Assembly (NCBI GenBank): GCA_025890175.1 | Contig: JANPYM010000002.1 | Location: forward strand, 46,876-110,875 | Reading direction: 5' to 3' | DNA length: 64,000 bases | Origin: Ciborinia camelliae | Lineage: Eukaryota > Ascomycota > Leotiomycetes > Helotiales > Sclerotiniaceae | Shown here: positions 46,488 through 56,669 of the stretch, one piece after another | Numbering within the stretch: the stretch's first letter is position 1 | How the letters are laid out: each line of letters opens with the position of its first letter | Notes under the pieces: generated by a model | Databases searched by the model: none | What the model was told of the DNA's origin: nothing | Seen by the model: the letters and a program-made list of their open reading frames with translations, nothing else | Program-made: the position numbers and the translations under genes

Positions 46488-49137
46488 ATGGCATCATCAA
46501 ATTTCCAGTCAAAACGAACCACCTTCGGGCGTCGTTACGGCGCCTTTGCGAACGGGAAATCACGCTTGACGCCCGTCACGCCTTATCCGCATGCACTTTC
46601 ATTGATCTCCGACGACGCCGCGAGTTCCTGGCTAACCCGACACGAAATCGAAGAATACCAACGCAGTATTTTACGATCGTACACGACGCGAATTCTCAAG
46701 GAGCTAGATGCGATTACCGAACGAGATTTGGAAAGCTCCAGTCTCTCGAATCCGATCCTTCCTTGTCTGCGCCGATCCCAATGGGAGACGAGGGAGAATA
46801 TGGTCTTTGGGGTTAATGCGGAGCCGTACGTGTCGGATGGTCGCTCTTTAGGCCTGGAACAGGATGTCGTTTGGTTGGCTGAGAATGATTTGGTCTGGAA
46901 TGAATTGGCTCCTATACTTAGATTGGCGAGTTGGATTATTGTGAAAATATCGAAGACTCCTTGGGTAAGTTGACGTTTCTTTCGTTTTCGTCCGTCCAGC
47001 TCTTTTTAATATCACTCGAGGATTCTAAAAACCTCGGTCATAATGCTAACTTCACACAACACTGAATTAAAGGCTTTAGGATTGGATCTTGGGGTTGGAT
47101 CTTGGGTTTCGAAAGAGAAATGAAAAGCTCTACTAATTTAGAACTATTAAAATTAGTTCGATGCGATGATGATGTCTGAACGGGCTGACGTCCCCCGTCG
47201 TCAATTCAAAGCCGATACTCTCCTCAACCACCGCAACGAGGGATTTTATCAAATACGAAACGAGTTTACTCAAGTCAGACTGCGACCTTACGAAATTATC
47301 GCCGAGGGTAAAGCAGAAGCTCTGATGCACATTTTGATCAATGAAGTACTCGTCCCTCGGATGAAACTAGCCTTGATCAGTGAAACCATCGATCCTTCTT
47401 CTCGGCAGCCTGAATCCGAGACCCGTAGCCAGTCCCGCAGATTATTCGCATTCATCACCCACCACCCTGATCAAACATTTTCACTTTCACTTTGCTATGA
47501 ACAAATTGCTCCATTGCTGAGTAAAAATTTGAATGATGCGGAAAGGCTGGCTGAACAGTTTGGGTGTGCAACTAACATCGTGCATGAACTTATGGTGAGT
47601 GGTCTATACGACAGAAAAAGATTACATAGGGGGCTAATAATCGCTGTTGAGGAAAGCATGTTTTGAATAAAGCAAAAGTACATTATTATGACCCGATAAA
47701 CGAAGATAACTTTGGGCGCTGGCATTATGAACCTTACTTTGAAGACGAGTCATCTTCTGAGTATTAGAACCTTCTACCACTCAACGTGTAAAAAAGATAG
47801 GTACTAACTTCCGCTGCAGGCTAGGGTTCTCCGCCATATCAAACTTCTTTGGGGGATATGCTGATGGTTTCATCAGATTTATTCCAATATACGAGGCGCC
47901 ACAGATGGGATTCTTCCTCACAAGCTTCCCAGGTTCCGGAGAGGCATTATCGGATCTACCAACTCTCAAGTCCTCATCACAAGAAAAAACACCTTCGAAT
48001 GTTTCCGTCCCACTCCCAGTGACCTACTACGAAGCCCTAAGCTCCAACCACTTTTGGGAACAACACGTCACGGCTTTTGGAATGATCAACCCATCCGAAG
48101 AAATGGGCCAGGCAATTTATACTCAACCTCATGGATGGAGAAGAATGCAAGCGGACGAAGAAGAGTTTGCAAAACAAATGAGGATCTCTCTTTTACAATC
48201 GAAATCTCAGGATACACCCTCTGCGCGCCACGAATCGCTCATCTCCACAATACACCATCAGAAAATCGTTGCCTATCAGATCTTGGACATATATCTAAAA
48301 GCGAGATCGCTTAAAGTGATGGATCAATCAGAGTGGCTGATCAAATCAAGCAAGAATCAATATGAAGGGTACGCGTCTGATTTTGCGGATATGCTCGATG
48401 ATATGGAGGAAGTAATGAGCGTGCACGAGAAAATCATCGAGTTCATACCGAAAATGGACAAGCATGCCACCGCGGCACTTTTAGACCATGAGACACCCGA
48501 TGCGAGGAAAGCCGCGAGAATCTTCCATCGAGACTTTTCACGATTCATGAATTCCTTGGGTTCTAGCAAGATCCCCGAATTTCAAATGAGGATGCAGAAG
48601 ATGCGGAAGATTATAGAACGGTTAGAGCATTTGAGTGGAACGGTGGAGTTCCTGAATTCCTGGACGATGTCCGAGTCGGGGAAATTGGATGATCTGCGCG
48701 AATTGGAGAAGATTATCGAGATCGGAGAGGCATTTCACGACGCGAAAAAATACGAGAATGGGGACGAGACGAAATGCGAGGAACTCTGCAACGAGGTTCT
48801 GGAAGGGATGGGTTATTCATTATACGCGCAAGCGCAAGCTCGCGTGTACAAGTCGCGACTTTCCACGACGGTGACGCTCGAGGCGAATGCACTTTTGCGA
48901 AGAGCTTCCGAGACCTTTGACTTGATACATGATGGCACGATTCCCATGTCGCAGACGCTGTGGAGTGCGAGGCAGGCGGAGCATGGGACGGGGATCTTGA
49001 TGCAGAATGAGAATTCGGCACGAGAGGAATTGGCCATGTTTCAATTTCTTCTCGCGAAAATTCGGAGGGAGGATGTCGAGAAGCTGGGTATGAATGCTCA
49101 GATTTGCTACACGAGGGCTGGAGATAATTCTCGCTAA
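46488..49137 (+). CDS. 778-aa protein of unknown function, four exons
   Basis: Exons 46488-46964, 47157-47594, 47657-47760 and 47820-49137. The introns are 192, 62 and 59 nt (donors GTAAGT, GTGAGT, GTATTA; the last has a perfect TACTAAC branch site). The phases fit and the frame closes at 778 aa. The N-terminal third is mixed helical. Exons 3-4 meet in an aromatic-rich segment: GRWHYEPYFEDE, then FSAISNFFGGYADGFIRFIP, which looks like the most conserved core. The C-terminal 400 residues are helical and charged, with coiled-coil-like stretches (FQMRMQKMRKIIERLEHL). There is no signal peptide or membrane span. I do not recognise a named domain. The weak third donor leads directly into an in-frame TAG, so retention of that intron would give a 341-aa form ending ESSSEY. 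Confidence 0.65.
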
Positions 49138-49974
49138 CTTTAGGTTGATATTAGACGCGGGATGGGTAAGGGAGATCATTCTCGTCCTATGTAATTGGCA
49201 AAGCCAGTTGCAATGTGTTGGATCGGATACGAATTCTGGGAAATCAAGAACTCTCATCTTAACTATTTAGATGGTAATATATTTGATGTTGAGGTTAGAT
49301 TGGAATATGGAAATAGACATGAAATGATCATATTACCGATTTCCTGGGCAAATTAGATTATGAGTTGGTCTTTTAGGAATGCTTTGGATCATTATCTAAA
49401 TCGTTCTCATTCCCCTCTCCAACGAGAATCTGAATACTTATGATAGTTCATAGAGTGAGTGATTAGCAAAACCAGTCCCACTCATCGAAGTGACTTTGCG
49501 ATTTTATAGTTCAGTATCTCTCTTTTCATGGTATACGCAGGAACTTCAAATAAGTAAATATACCCGGGTTGAAATGGATACTCCGTGCAAATTTAGGAAT
49601 AAATTTTCTGTAATGAAGACAATGAGCTGATGTTTTTAGTTTAGAGCTTATGAGATGTTCATCAATGCAATTTTGTAAACAAAACACAGGGTCTGCGAAA
49701 CTAAACTAGATAAAAATAACAGCACCATCCCTCGTTATTAGCTCCCTCATTATTAGCTGGGATATATTATTCTACAAGATCAAGAGCTCTAGCTTTTATG
49801 TAAGCCATGTGAAGCTGATTTAAATAGTTAATCATTAGCTATCCTTCCATGTCCAAATAAACTTTCATACAGACGATTGAAAAAATCCCCATATAATTCC
49901 CAAGCCATTACCATTTCGAAGATTGTTCAACCCTTTTCCCAGCAGAATATTCACATCAATCTGTAATCCCCTCA
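49138..49974. other. Intergenic spacer between convergent genes
   Basis: No gene or clear signal was seen; the DNA is moderately AT-rich. Confidence 0.5.
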
Positions 49975-51018
49975 TTATCTAACATTGATTATAACCTTGC
50001 CTTTTGCATGACCTCCCTCCACGATATCAAATGCCTTTTCAAAATCACTCATTGGCCAAACACTATCGATGGTAGCCTTCACTTGCCCCCTCTCAATCAG
50101 AAGAGCCGTTTCTTCCAATTGCCAACCTTCAGGCTCCATAACAAAAAACTTCCCCTCTACATCATCCTCGACACCTTCCTTTGGTTTGCGATCATTCGGA
50201 TCCTCTTTAATACTAACGATCCTTCCCCCCTTCCTAACGACCTTCCAACACTGTTCTAGGCTCTGACCACCCAGCATATCGATGACCAAATCAACCTTAT
50301 GACCCTGCCTCTCGGACCACTCCACCATACTCTCCTTGCGATAATCAATCACCTCATCCGCGCCCAACTCCTTCACCATCTCCACATTCGCCGTGGAGCA
50401 CACCCCAATAACCAAGCCAATGCCTCCCGCCTTCGCAAACTGCACCAGCAACACCCCGACGCCCCCACTGGCCGCATCAATCAACACGGATTTATTCTCA
50501 TTCTCGACCTTGGCATCGCTGGCAAAAACGCACCGCATCCCGCCATGCACATACAGCGCCTGCCACGCCGTAAACGCACTCAACGGGATACTGGCCGCCT
50601 CCTCCCAGCTCATATTTTTCGGCTTCCGCGCCAATTCCTCCTGCAGCGCAATCGTATACTCGCGCGCATTTCCGGGCCGCGAAAACGACGTCCGCGTGTA
50701 CACGTCGGTGCCGGGCGGGAACGGAGAGTCGCCCGGCGCCGCCACCACCGTGCCTGAGAGATCGTAACACGGCACTTGCTCTTTGGCAGACGCCGTCGTG
50801 TATTTGCTGAAGTCGGACGAGATGCTCGTGTATTTGGCGATGTTGGCCGCCCAGCCGAGCTCGCCCGCACAGGGTGCCGTCGATTGCACCCGGATGAGAT
50901 GTTCGGTTGTTCCCGGGGTGATGCGGGGAATGGGGGTTTCGGTTAGGATTAGCTTGGGACTGTGAATATCGGGTTGGATCACTGATTTCATCTTCTGGAG
51001 AACCTCTGGGGAAGCCAT
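49975..51018 (-). CDS. MDR-superfamily NAD(P)H-dependent oxidoreductase (quinone reductase-like)
   Basis: Single exon, 347 aa from the ATG at 51018. The frame is open further upstream, but that part is not domain-like. N-terminal GroES-like half: IRVQSTAPCAGELGWAANI, YDLSGTVVAAPGDSPFPPG. The Rossmann half has VLIDAASGGVGVLLVQFAK, matching the AxxGGVG nucleotide-binding motif of zeta-crystallin-type reductases, then ELGADEVIDYRKE and VDLVIDMLGG, ending in the DFEKAFDIVEGGHAKGKVII signature. Classical zinc ligands (GHE, the structural Cys4 lobe) are absent, so it is the zinc-free quinone oxidoreductase branch rather than an alcohol dehydrogenase. Substrate unknown. A 57-60-bp direct duplication lies 220-350 bp upstream of the ATG. 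The middle of the gene is GC-rich with sharper edges than the gene itself. Confidence 0.85.
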   Translation of the reverse strand: MASPEVLQKMKSVIQPDIHSPKLILTETPIPRITPGTTEHLIRVQSTAPCAGELGWAANIAKYTSISSDFSKYTTASAKEQVPCYDLSGTVVAAPGDSPFPPGTDVYTRTSFSRPGNAREYTIALQEELARKPKNMSWEEAASIPLSAFTAWQALYVHGGMRCVFASDAKVENENKSVLIDAASGGVGVLLVQFAKAGGIGLVIGVCSTANVEMVKELGADEVIDYRKESMVEWSERQGHKVDLVIDMLGGQSLEQCWKVVRKGGRIVSIKEDPNDRKPKEGVEDDVEGKFFVMEPEGWQLEETALLIERGQVKATIDSVWPMSDFEKAFDIVEGGHAKGKVIINVR

Positions 51019-52396
51019 GATGAATGAATTATTGCAGCAGAATTGATTTACTCGTGGAGAATTTGTGAAATTCTTGGCAGATGGGAAATCTGATGTGAAG
51101 ATATTTTGTTTTTTGTGTGTGTGGTGCGGACGCGCAATCCAATAAATAGCAACAAAGAAATTCGGTTTACTGAAAACAAACCTCGCCTGATTTGAATTGC
51201 CCCTCTTTATATTCGAAAGATTTTCTCCGCGGCGAATTCTCCTCATAGCACTGCCTCGAAGCCAGTCCAGTAGAATCTCAACAATGACCAAACCTCGTTT
51301 GCAATACTCCTCATAGCCCCCTACCGTGGAGCCAGTCAAATCAAGACAATGACCAAACCTCGTTTTTTTAATTCCTTATTCATCAATATGAAACTTATGA
51401 TGATCAAATTATCCCGCCACAGGATATCATATCCACGGCCAAGAATTACACAACATGCGTGGTGCTTACATAGCATGATCATGAAAAATTCTAGAAGTCC
51501 TTGGCTCGGGTATTGGCTTCCCGTTCTTGGTGACGTGATAGGGGAAAGTTGGCGAATGCTAGCTGGTACCGAATCCCGATGGAGCGGTTAATGTGCTGAG
51601 ATATCCGGAAAGGCTATCGGGATATATAGATTGCCGAAATATTCAAGTGTTCGATTTGTTTGATAACTCTTCCGCTCATACGCAGACAACTAGACTTCGG
51701 ACCACGCGGCTTATTGTGACACTAACGCCACCGGTTGTGTTTGTGACATCGTTGATGCACGTGAGTGGCTGATCTGATGATGCCTTGGCTAGGTAAGGCC
51801 ACACGATATGTACTTGTGTAGGTATGGAATCTAGATACCTGCGACAAAGCCAGGCTCCAAGCCTTACAATCTCGCTCTTTCAATTGATACACTGGGGTGA
51901 GCGGCGTATGCATGGGAGCTCGCTTTCTAGCTTTGAATCACATACAGTAATCATATGATACTAGTGAATAAGGAGCACAAATGGGTGTACTCCTTACGGA
52001 CTTATAAAACGACGGACAAGTTGAATATTATTAGAACAAGAAACTCGCAATTCCTAATTTATTCTGTAAATTCTATTCGAATCATTTTATAGAGATTAAT
52101 TAATGCAACTATACATTTTGAACAAAACCAATTGGAAGTTTGAATAGTTATAATTTTTGGAAGTTGAAAAGCGTTCCATGAACCAGTGCATCCAATGAGA
52201 GAGAGCTCACTTACAAACAAAAAAATGGCAACATGATAAATAGCTACCTTTTGAACCTTCCATTTGCCATTTTAAGTCCTCAATTTCCTAGATATCATTT
52301 AAAATCTCCCGCCCACGCTTTTCGAAATTCCACAGTACATCCAATCCGAGTCTGCTCAAAGTCACGCCATCACTCTCACCAACTCCCATCCACCAC
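51019..52396. other. Upstream region of the MDR gene and spacer
   Basis: This contains the tandem direct repeat at 51241-51365. No gene is supported; open frames at 51349-51591 and 52233-52499 lack features. Confidence 0.5.
51241..51365. repeat. Imperfect direct repeat, two copies, in the MDR promoter
   Basis: Copies at 51241-51300 and 51309-51365 share CCTCATAGC, GAAGCCAGTC/GGAGCCAGTC and ACAATGACCAAACCTCGTTT. The last 20 bases are identical between copies, and the period is ~68 bp. Confidence 0.85.
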
Positions 52397-53064
52397 CTAT
52401 GTCAAATTTACAGCCCCAGTCCCTTCCCAAGTACTGAACCATCCAGCAAGAGGACATAAAACATCAGCTATTCCCCAAAGCGGCGACAAGCAAAAGTAAA
52501 AGAAATAGATTGCACCATATGAATTCAAGCGCGTTATTGTTGTGAGAATAAACGAGAAAGTATAGACGATGAGGAGGAATGCAATGATCATATCGAAATG
52601 TTGTCGTGTTACTCTATTTGCCAAGTTGTTAGTTTTGAGACAGTGAGCCTCATATCAGAACAGAACAGAATCTACAGTTTCGACTCTCGAGTGAGATTTA
52701 AATCCACATACCTCCTCCCATAAACCCACCTCTCCCCCCTCATAATATCCAACCACCAAAACCCCATACACACAACCCAAAAATTCAACCCCGAGCTCAG
52801 AATCCCCCAGAGTATCCATAACCGCGCCCACCTCCCGATATAAAAAAGATTCAGTGGGATGTGGAGTAATATCCCAAGCACACAAATAACCTTTCGAATC
52901 GTGTTACTTCGATCGTTGTTACCCCAGTCTGTAAGCCATTGAGTGAAGGTCAATCCATCGGGAGAATAGACCCAGAGACTTGGGATACCGATTCCTGCTC
53001 CAAAGGAGATACGGTCGTGGTTGTAGCCAGATTGGCGGAATGTAAGGAGAAGCGGAAAAGGCAT
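52397..53064 (-). CDS. Small multi-pass membrane protein, unknown function
   Basis: Minus strand, two exons: 53064-52712 and 52613-52397. The 98-nt intron has GTATGT donor, ACTAAC branch, TAG acceptor and phase 2. The product is 189 aa with the ATG at 53064; an alternative in-frame ATG at 53130 would add 22 residues. Four hydrophobic helices are visible: VICVLGILLHIPLNLFYIG, LWILWGILSSGLNFWVVCMG, MIIAFLLIVYTFSFILTTI and YFFYFCLSPLWGIADVL. The N-terminal soluble segment has YNHDRISFGAGIGIPSLWVY and the polar linkers are conserved-looking. It resembles lineage-specific fungal integral membrane proteins, but I cannot name a family or function. Confidence 0.65.
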
Positions 53065-53130
53065 CTGAAGGAAAGTATTCTCAAGCGAGAATTGAGAACT
53101 TGAGAGTGAAGAGAAGGCAAAGGAAAACAA

Positions 53131-54061
53131 GAAAAGAAGAAGAGAATAGTAGAAGGATAAAAATGTGATATATGTAGGTAACTTGACCTTATCAATATAA
53201 TTCGTAGGATGAATATGCAGGGGTCAAATTGTACAGCCTGGTTGCCTAAACATTTTGTCATTTTATCCCATGCTTCTCAACGGCGTAGTATTTTGTGACT
53301 TGTTAAATATTGGTGGATTGAAGCTGCTGTGATTGATTTCTGGATTTCTGATGCATTTTATCCATACCCAAGCTCCTTTTGAGTTTCATGTATAAGATTA
53401 TGACCTGAATCAAATTGATGGTGGCGTCTTCCAGCGGCTATGGGGCTGGTAGACATTTTCCTGCAGCATTTAGCCTTGTTTCAACATATCGCATAGGATA
53501 CCGATAGATAATTCATTGAAGTTTCAGCGAGATGCATCGTTGATATCTATACGGAATCTAAAAAGAAAATGAAGGGGGGTATTGGGCCCAGCCACACCGC
53601 CTTGGTAGAACCTGCTGTTTGCTGACAAAGAGAGATTATCGTGACTGCTTTATCATGACCGACATCTGGAGAATAATGTCTCGAGAACATTAATTTTCCC
53701 GAAGAATAAAATAATACAATAACAGAAAACCACAACAAGAAGTCTTCATCCCCCAAAGAGTGCACCAACCAATTCCAATGCAGGCCCCAAAATCAACCCC
53801 CCCTTTTTCTCTTGACAATCTTTCCCTTTCCCTTTAACAGAATTCTCTCAGACCGAGTTCTGTTCAGAATCCGAAGCTGATCCCCACCCCACTGAACTCT
53901 ATGACCCTCGCTCTATTCTTCATATATTTCTATTCTTCATATCTCTCTCCTCGGATATCTTTCTCTGAATACCCTATGTATTCGCCTGTTTTAACTTCTG
54001 CACTGCAATTTTCCCATTCTCCAATCCTCGCCTCCGCTTCCCGCACCTAATCTCAAGTGAG
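53131..54061. other. Intergenic region
   Basis: Nothing supportable; pyrimidine-rich promoter-like DNA occurs toward 53800-54060 before the doubtful ORF at 54062. Confidence 0.5.
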
Positions 54062-54352
54062 ATGGTCGTTCCATTGTATCATTATGAGTACCATGGTGAT
54101 TGGATTCAGATTTTGCGAAAGAGTTCGCTGTGTTTGAATGTGATGGATGAATTTAGCCAATTGGAATGGAATGGGTATGATATTTGGTGCGATTCGAATG
54201 GAATGGGTATGATATTTGGTGCAATGGAGCCCTGCTGGACGAAATTTGATGGAATAGATCTGGACTGGAAATACATGTTCCAAGCCATCGGAGGAGAGCG
54301 CATGTCATGCTCTAATTGCTCATCACCTGAACCATCAGAACAACCAGTATGA
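54062..54352 (+). CDS. Doubtful small ORF, 96 aa
   Basis: An open frame after a CT-rich leader-like tract. It includes a ~26-bp direct DNA repeat (AATGGAATGGGTATGATATT..., at about 54167 and 54198) read in two different frames. The translated text has no domain; a CSNC pair lies near the end. It could be a lineage-specific small protein, an exon of a longer gene, or chance. Confidence 0.25.
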   Translation: MVVPLYHYEYHGDWIQILRKSSLCLNVMDEFSQLEWNGYDIWCDSNGMGMIFGAMEPCWTKFDGIDLDWKYMFQAIGGERMSCSNCSSPEPSEQPV

Positions 54353-54539
54353 TGGAGAGTGTTTTAGCGAATAGAAAACCGTCACGTGGAACGGATTCTC
54401 GAATTGTGATATTCTTCCCGTTCGGATTCTAAGCAGATTCCTCGTCTCACTCTTCGTCTGAGTCCCTTAATAAAGGAGTTTTCAAATTAGTATTGCGTGG
54501 GAAATCTTATTGTATATGCAAGAACACACTTAGCTCGTC

Positions 54540-54815
54540 ATGGTGAAGATACGTTTTCACACACACGGTAAGCGGCTCAAAATCCATTCTCTGATGGAAT
54601 TACCGCATACTTTCAGACAAGAGCACTTTGAAATCACAGAAGAAGCCCAATTCCACCGGAGATTTTTCGAGAACACGGGGCTCTTTTCGTTGACCATCAT
54701 GATTGTGGATATTGAAGTAAGTATACCATGGAATCAGATTATGGAAGTGGAGTGTCGACTTTGCTGGAGCTGGACAGCCGATTCCTTTTCTCATCGGATT
54801 GGAATCGTCACTTAG
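54540..54815 (+). CDS. Doubtful small ORF, 91 aa
   Basis: It begins MVKIRFHTHGKRLKIHSLM with plausible secondary structure through FFENTGLFSLTIMIVDIE, then GTAAGT at 54717 looks like a phase-0 donor. The true C-terminus is therefore probably in a following exon I could not fix; one candidate acceptor is the ACAG near 54777. No recognised family. Confidence 0.3.
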   Translation: MVKIRFHTHGKRLKIHSLMELPHTFRQEHFEITEEAQFHRRFFENTGLFSLTIMIVDIEVSIPWNQIMEVECRLCWSWTADSFSHRIGIVT

Positions 54816-55074
54816 GGTTTTTACGCTGGGCTGAATAACTAAATACCATTTTGCCTACATGAGAATTACCTCTTGTAATTGATGGTAGGTTGTTATATGC
54901 ATGATTCTCTGAAATCTAGCATGTGGAATATACAATGTGAAATCGGAAATAAAAATATATGTGGCGAGGCCAGGCCCCTCTTTGAAAGGTTTCATAAAAA
55001 CAACGGTTGCAACAATGATGCAAAAACTTGATTCTCATTATCGATGCACACACCCCATATATACATACAAATCC

Positions 55075-55935
55075 CTATTCAAAATGCGCATTAACATGAT
55101 GCGCAACGGCCATTTCGTCGCCCTCGAATTCTGCACACACAGGACAGATACTCATTTGAGATGTAAACACATCTGATGTTGAGGTTCCATCTACTCCCCC
55201 ATCTACCGCCTCCTCACTATATTGATTCTCATTCTCCCGTCTTCTTTCATCGTCCCTACCTTCCCGCTCATCATTATTAGATGAATCCCCCTGTATATCT
55301 ACACTCCTCCCTTGTCTCCCCTTCCTCTTATCTTTCACGATGATATAATCCGAAAGACTAGCACCTGCTCCTGTTCCTGCTCCTGCGCTATTACTAAGCG
55401 CACTAGATTCATCATATCCATATCCATCAAATCTAAAATCCGTCGCACTTGCCACGCCTCTCCCTCTCCCTCTCCCTCCTCCTCTCCCCCCACCCCCACC
55501 CACCTCCCCATTCTCCCCCAACCCACCCAACCCCCTACACGCAACCTCCGCCTCCCCCACCCCCACAACCCTCTGCACCCTCCCGACCCTCCCATCCCTC
55601 AACCTAACCTTCACCCCCCTGGGATGATCGCCCCTCGTCAACAACTCCCCTATAAACCCCAATACCTGTCTCCCACTCCCCTGATCCACTTTCAGCACGA
55701 TCGAAACGGGGGTTCCGGGGTGCAGGAGGGCGATCCGCGGAACTTGTACCTGTCCTTGTCTCTGTCCTTGCGTATATGTATGTGAAGTTTCGGACGCGGA
55801 TGAGGAAGGGGAGAAATGGGGATTGGAGCTTGGCACATGGCCATGAGAGCGCGGCACGCGGTTTCCTCGACCGCGACCTCGGTTGCTGCCTCGATCGCTT
55901 CGACCGCGAGATGTTGATGTTCGTGCGTCGTTCAT
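55075..55935 (-). CDS. YwbE-domain protein with C-terminal zinc finger
   Basis: Single exon, 286 aa. The N-terminus (1-30) is an RGG/RS-rich basic tract (GRGRGNRVPRSHG), typical of RNA-binding or nuclear proteins. Residues ~70-130 form a YwbE-like module: HPGTPVSIVLKVDQGSGRQV, then IGELLTRGDHPRGVKVRL and GRVGRVQRV, matching the bacterial YwbE pattern. A Gly/Arg-rich stretch encoded by C/T-rich DNA follows, then an acidic disordered region. The C-terminus has CPVC-x13-HHVNAHFE, a UBZ-like C2HC/C2HH finger. The combination suggests a small nucleic-acid- or ubiquitin-associated adaptor; function is not known. Both the domain and the finger are seen directly; names come from memory of the families. 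Confidence 0.75.
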   Translation of the reverse strand: MNDARTSTSRGRSDRGSNRGRGRGNRVPRSHGHVPSSNPHFSPSSSASETSHTYTQGQRQGQVQVPRIALLHPGTPVSIVLKVDQGSGRQVLGFIGELLTRGDHPRGVKVRLRDGRVGRVQRVVGVGEAEVACRGLGGLGENGEVGGGGGRGGGRGRGRGVASATDFRFDGYGYDESSALSNSAGAGTGAGASLSDYIIVKDKRKGRQGRSVDIQGDSSNNDEREGRDDERRRENENQYSEEAVDGGVDGTSTSDVFTSQMSICPVCAEFEGDEMAVAHHVNAHFE

Positions 55936-56669
55936 GGTGATGGGTTGGGATGAAGCAGGTGGGTATGGGATGAGGATGAGGATGTGGATGTGGATGTGGA
56001 TGTGAATGGAGATGTGTACGAAAATTTATTTATATTTCCCCAAGTCTGAAGTGGACAGTGCCCAACGTTTCAGAGTAACCGACAACCCTCTCAAAGTGAT
56101 ATATTTTTATTTGATGAAGAAAACTGACGGAGGTGCGTCGTAAATTGTAGTTCTCCTTAGCTCAAGTCCGTAAGAGTTTTCCCCAATTGAAAATCCCGTA
56201 CTATCTGAATATTCCCCCGTTTGCGATGAGAGATATGGTTTAAAATGGACTGAGCGAGACTAAACAAATTTTATTCTACTTTGTAAAGAAATATATTTGT
56301 GGGATTTATTTAATATGTATCAAGGTTGCTTGATGGCAGTGAGAGGCTAGGCGAAGGTTCTTGAGATGCAGATTATGACATCGTGACTATACACGTGATA
56401 CCTGGTCATGTGATACCTCACACATTTTATTTCTTGCCTTGAGCGAAGGGTCTGGCATAGTTTTAAGTCCAGGTGAAGAGACTAAAATGTGAAGCCATGC
56501 AATATCGACGCGAATATGATGCATAAGAAGAAACCTTTAATTTTATGTGACATCATAAGTCAGATTCCATTTCCCTCCATCTCCCCCCATCACGCTCCAA
56601 TATATCCAGATCAGATTTGATACCAACATCCCATTGATTATCAAGCCTAAATTTCCTATTCCCATTCCT
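55936..56669. other. Intergenic spacer
   Basis: A GGATGT repeat lies near 55973-56012. No gene seen. Confidence 0.5.

Noticed and set aside
54717..54737. 21-nt intron joining parts of the 54540 ORF
   Set aside because: Below any plausible intron length.
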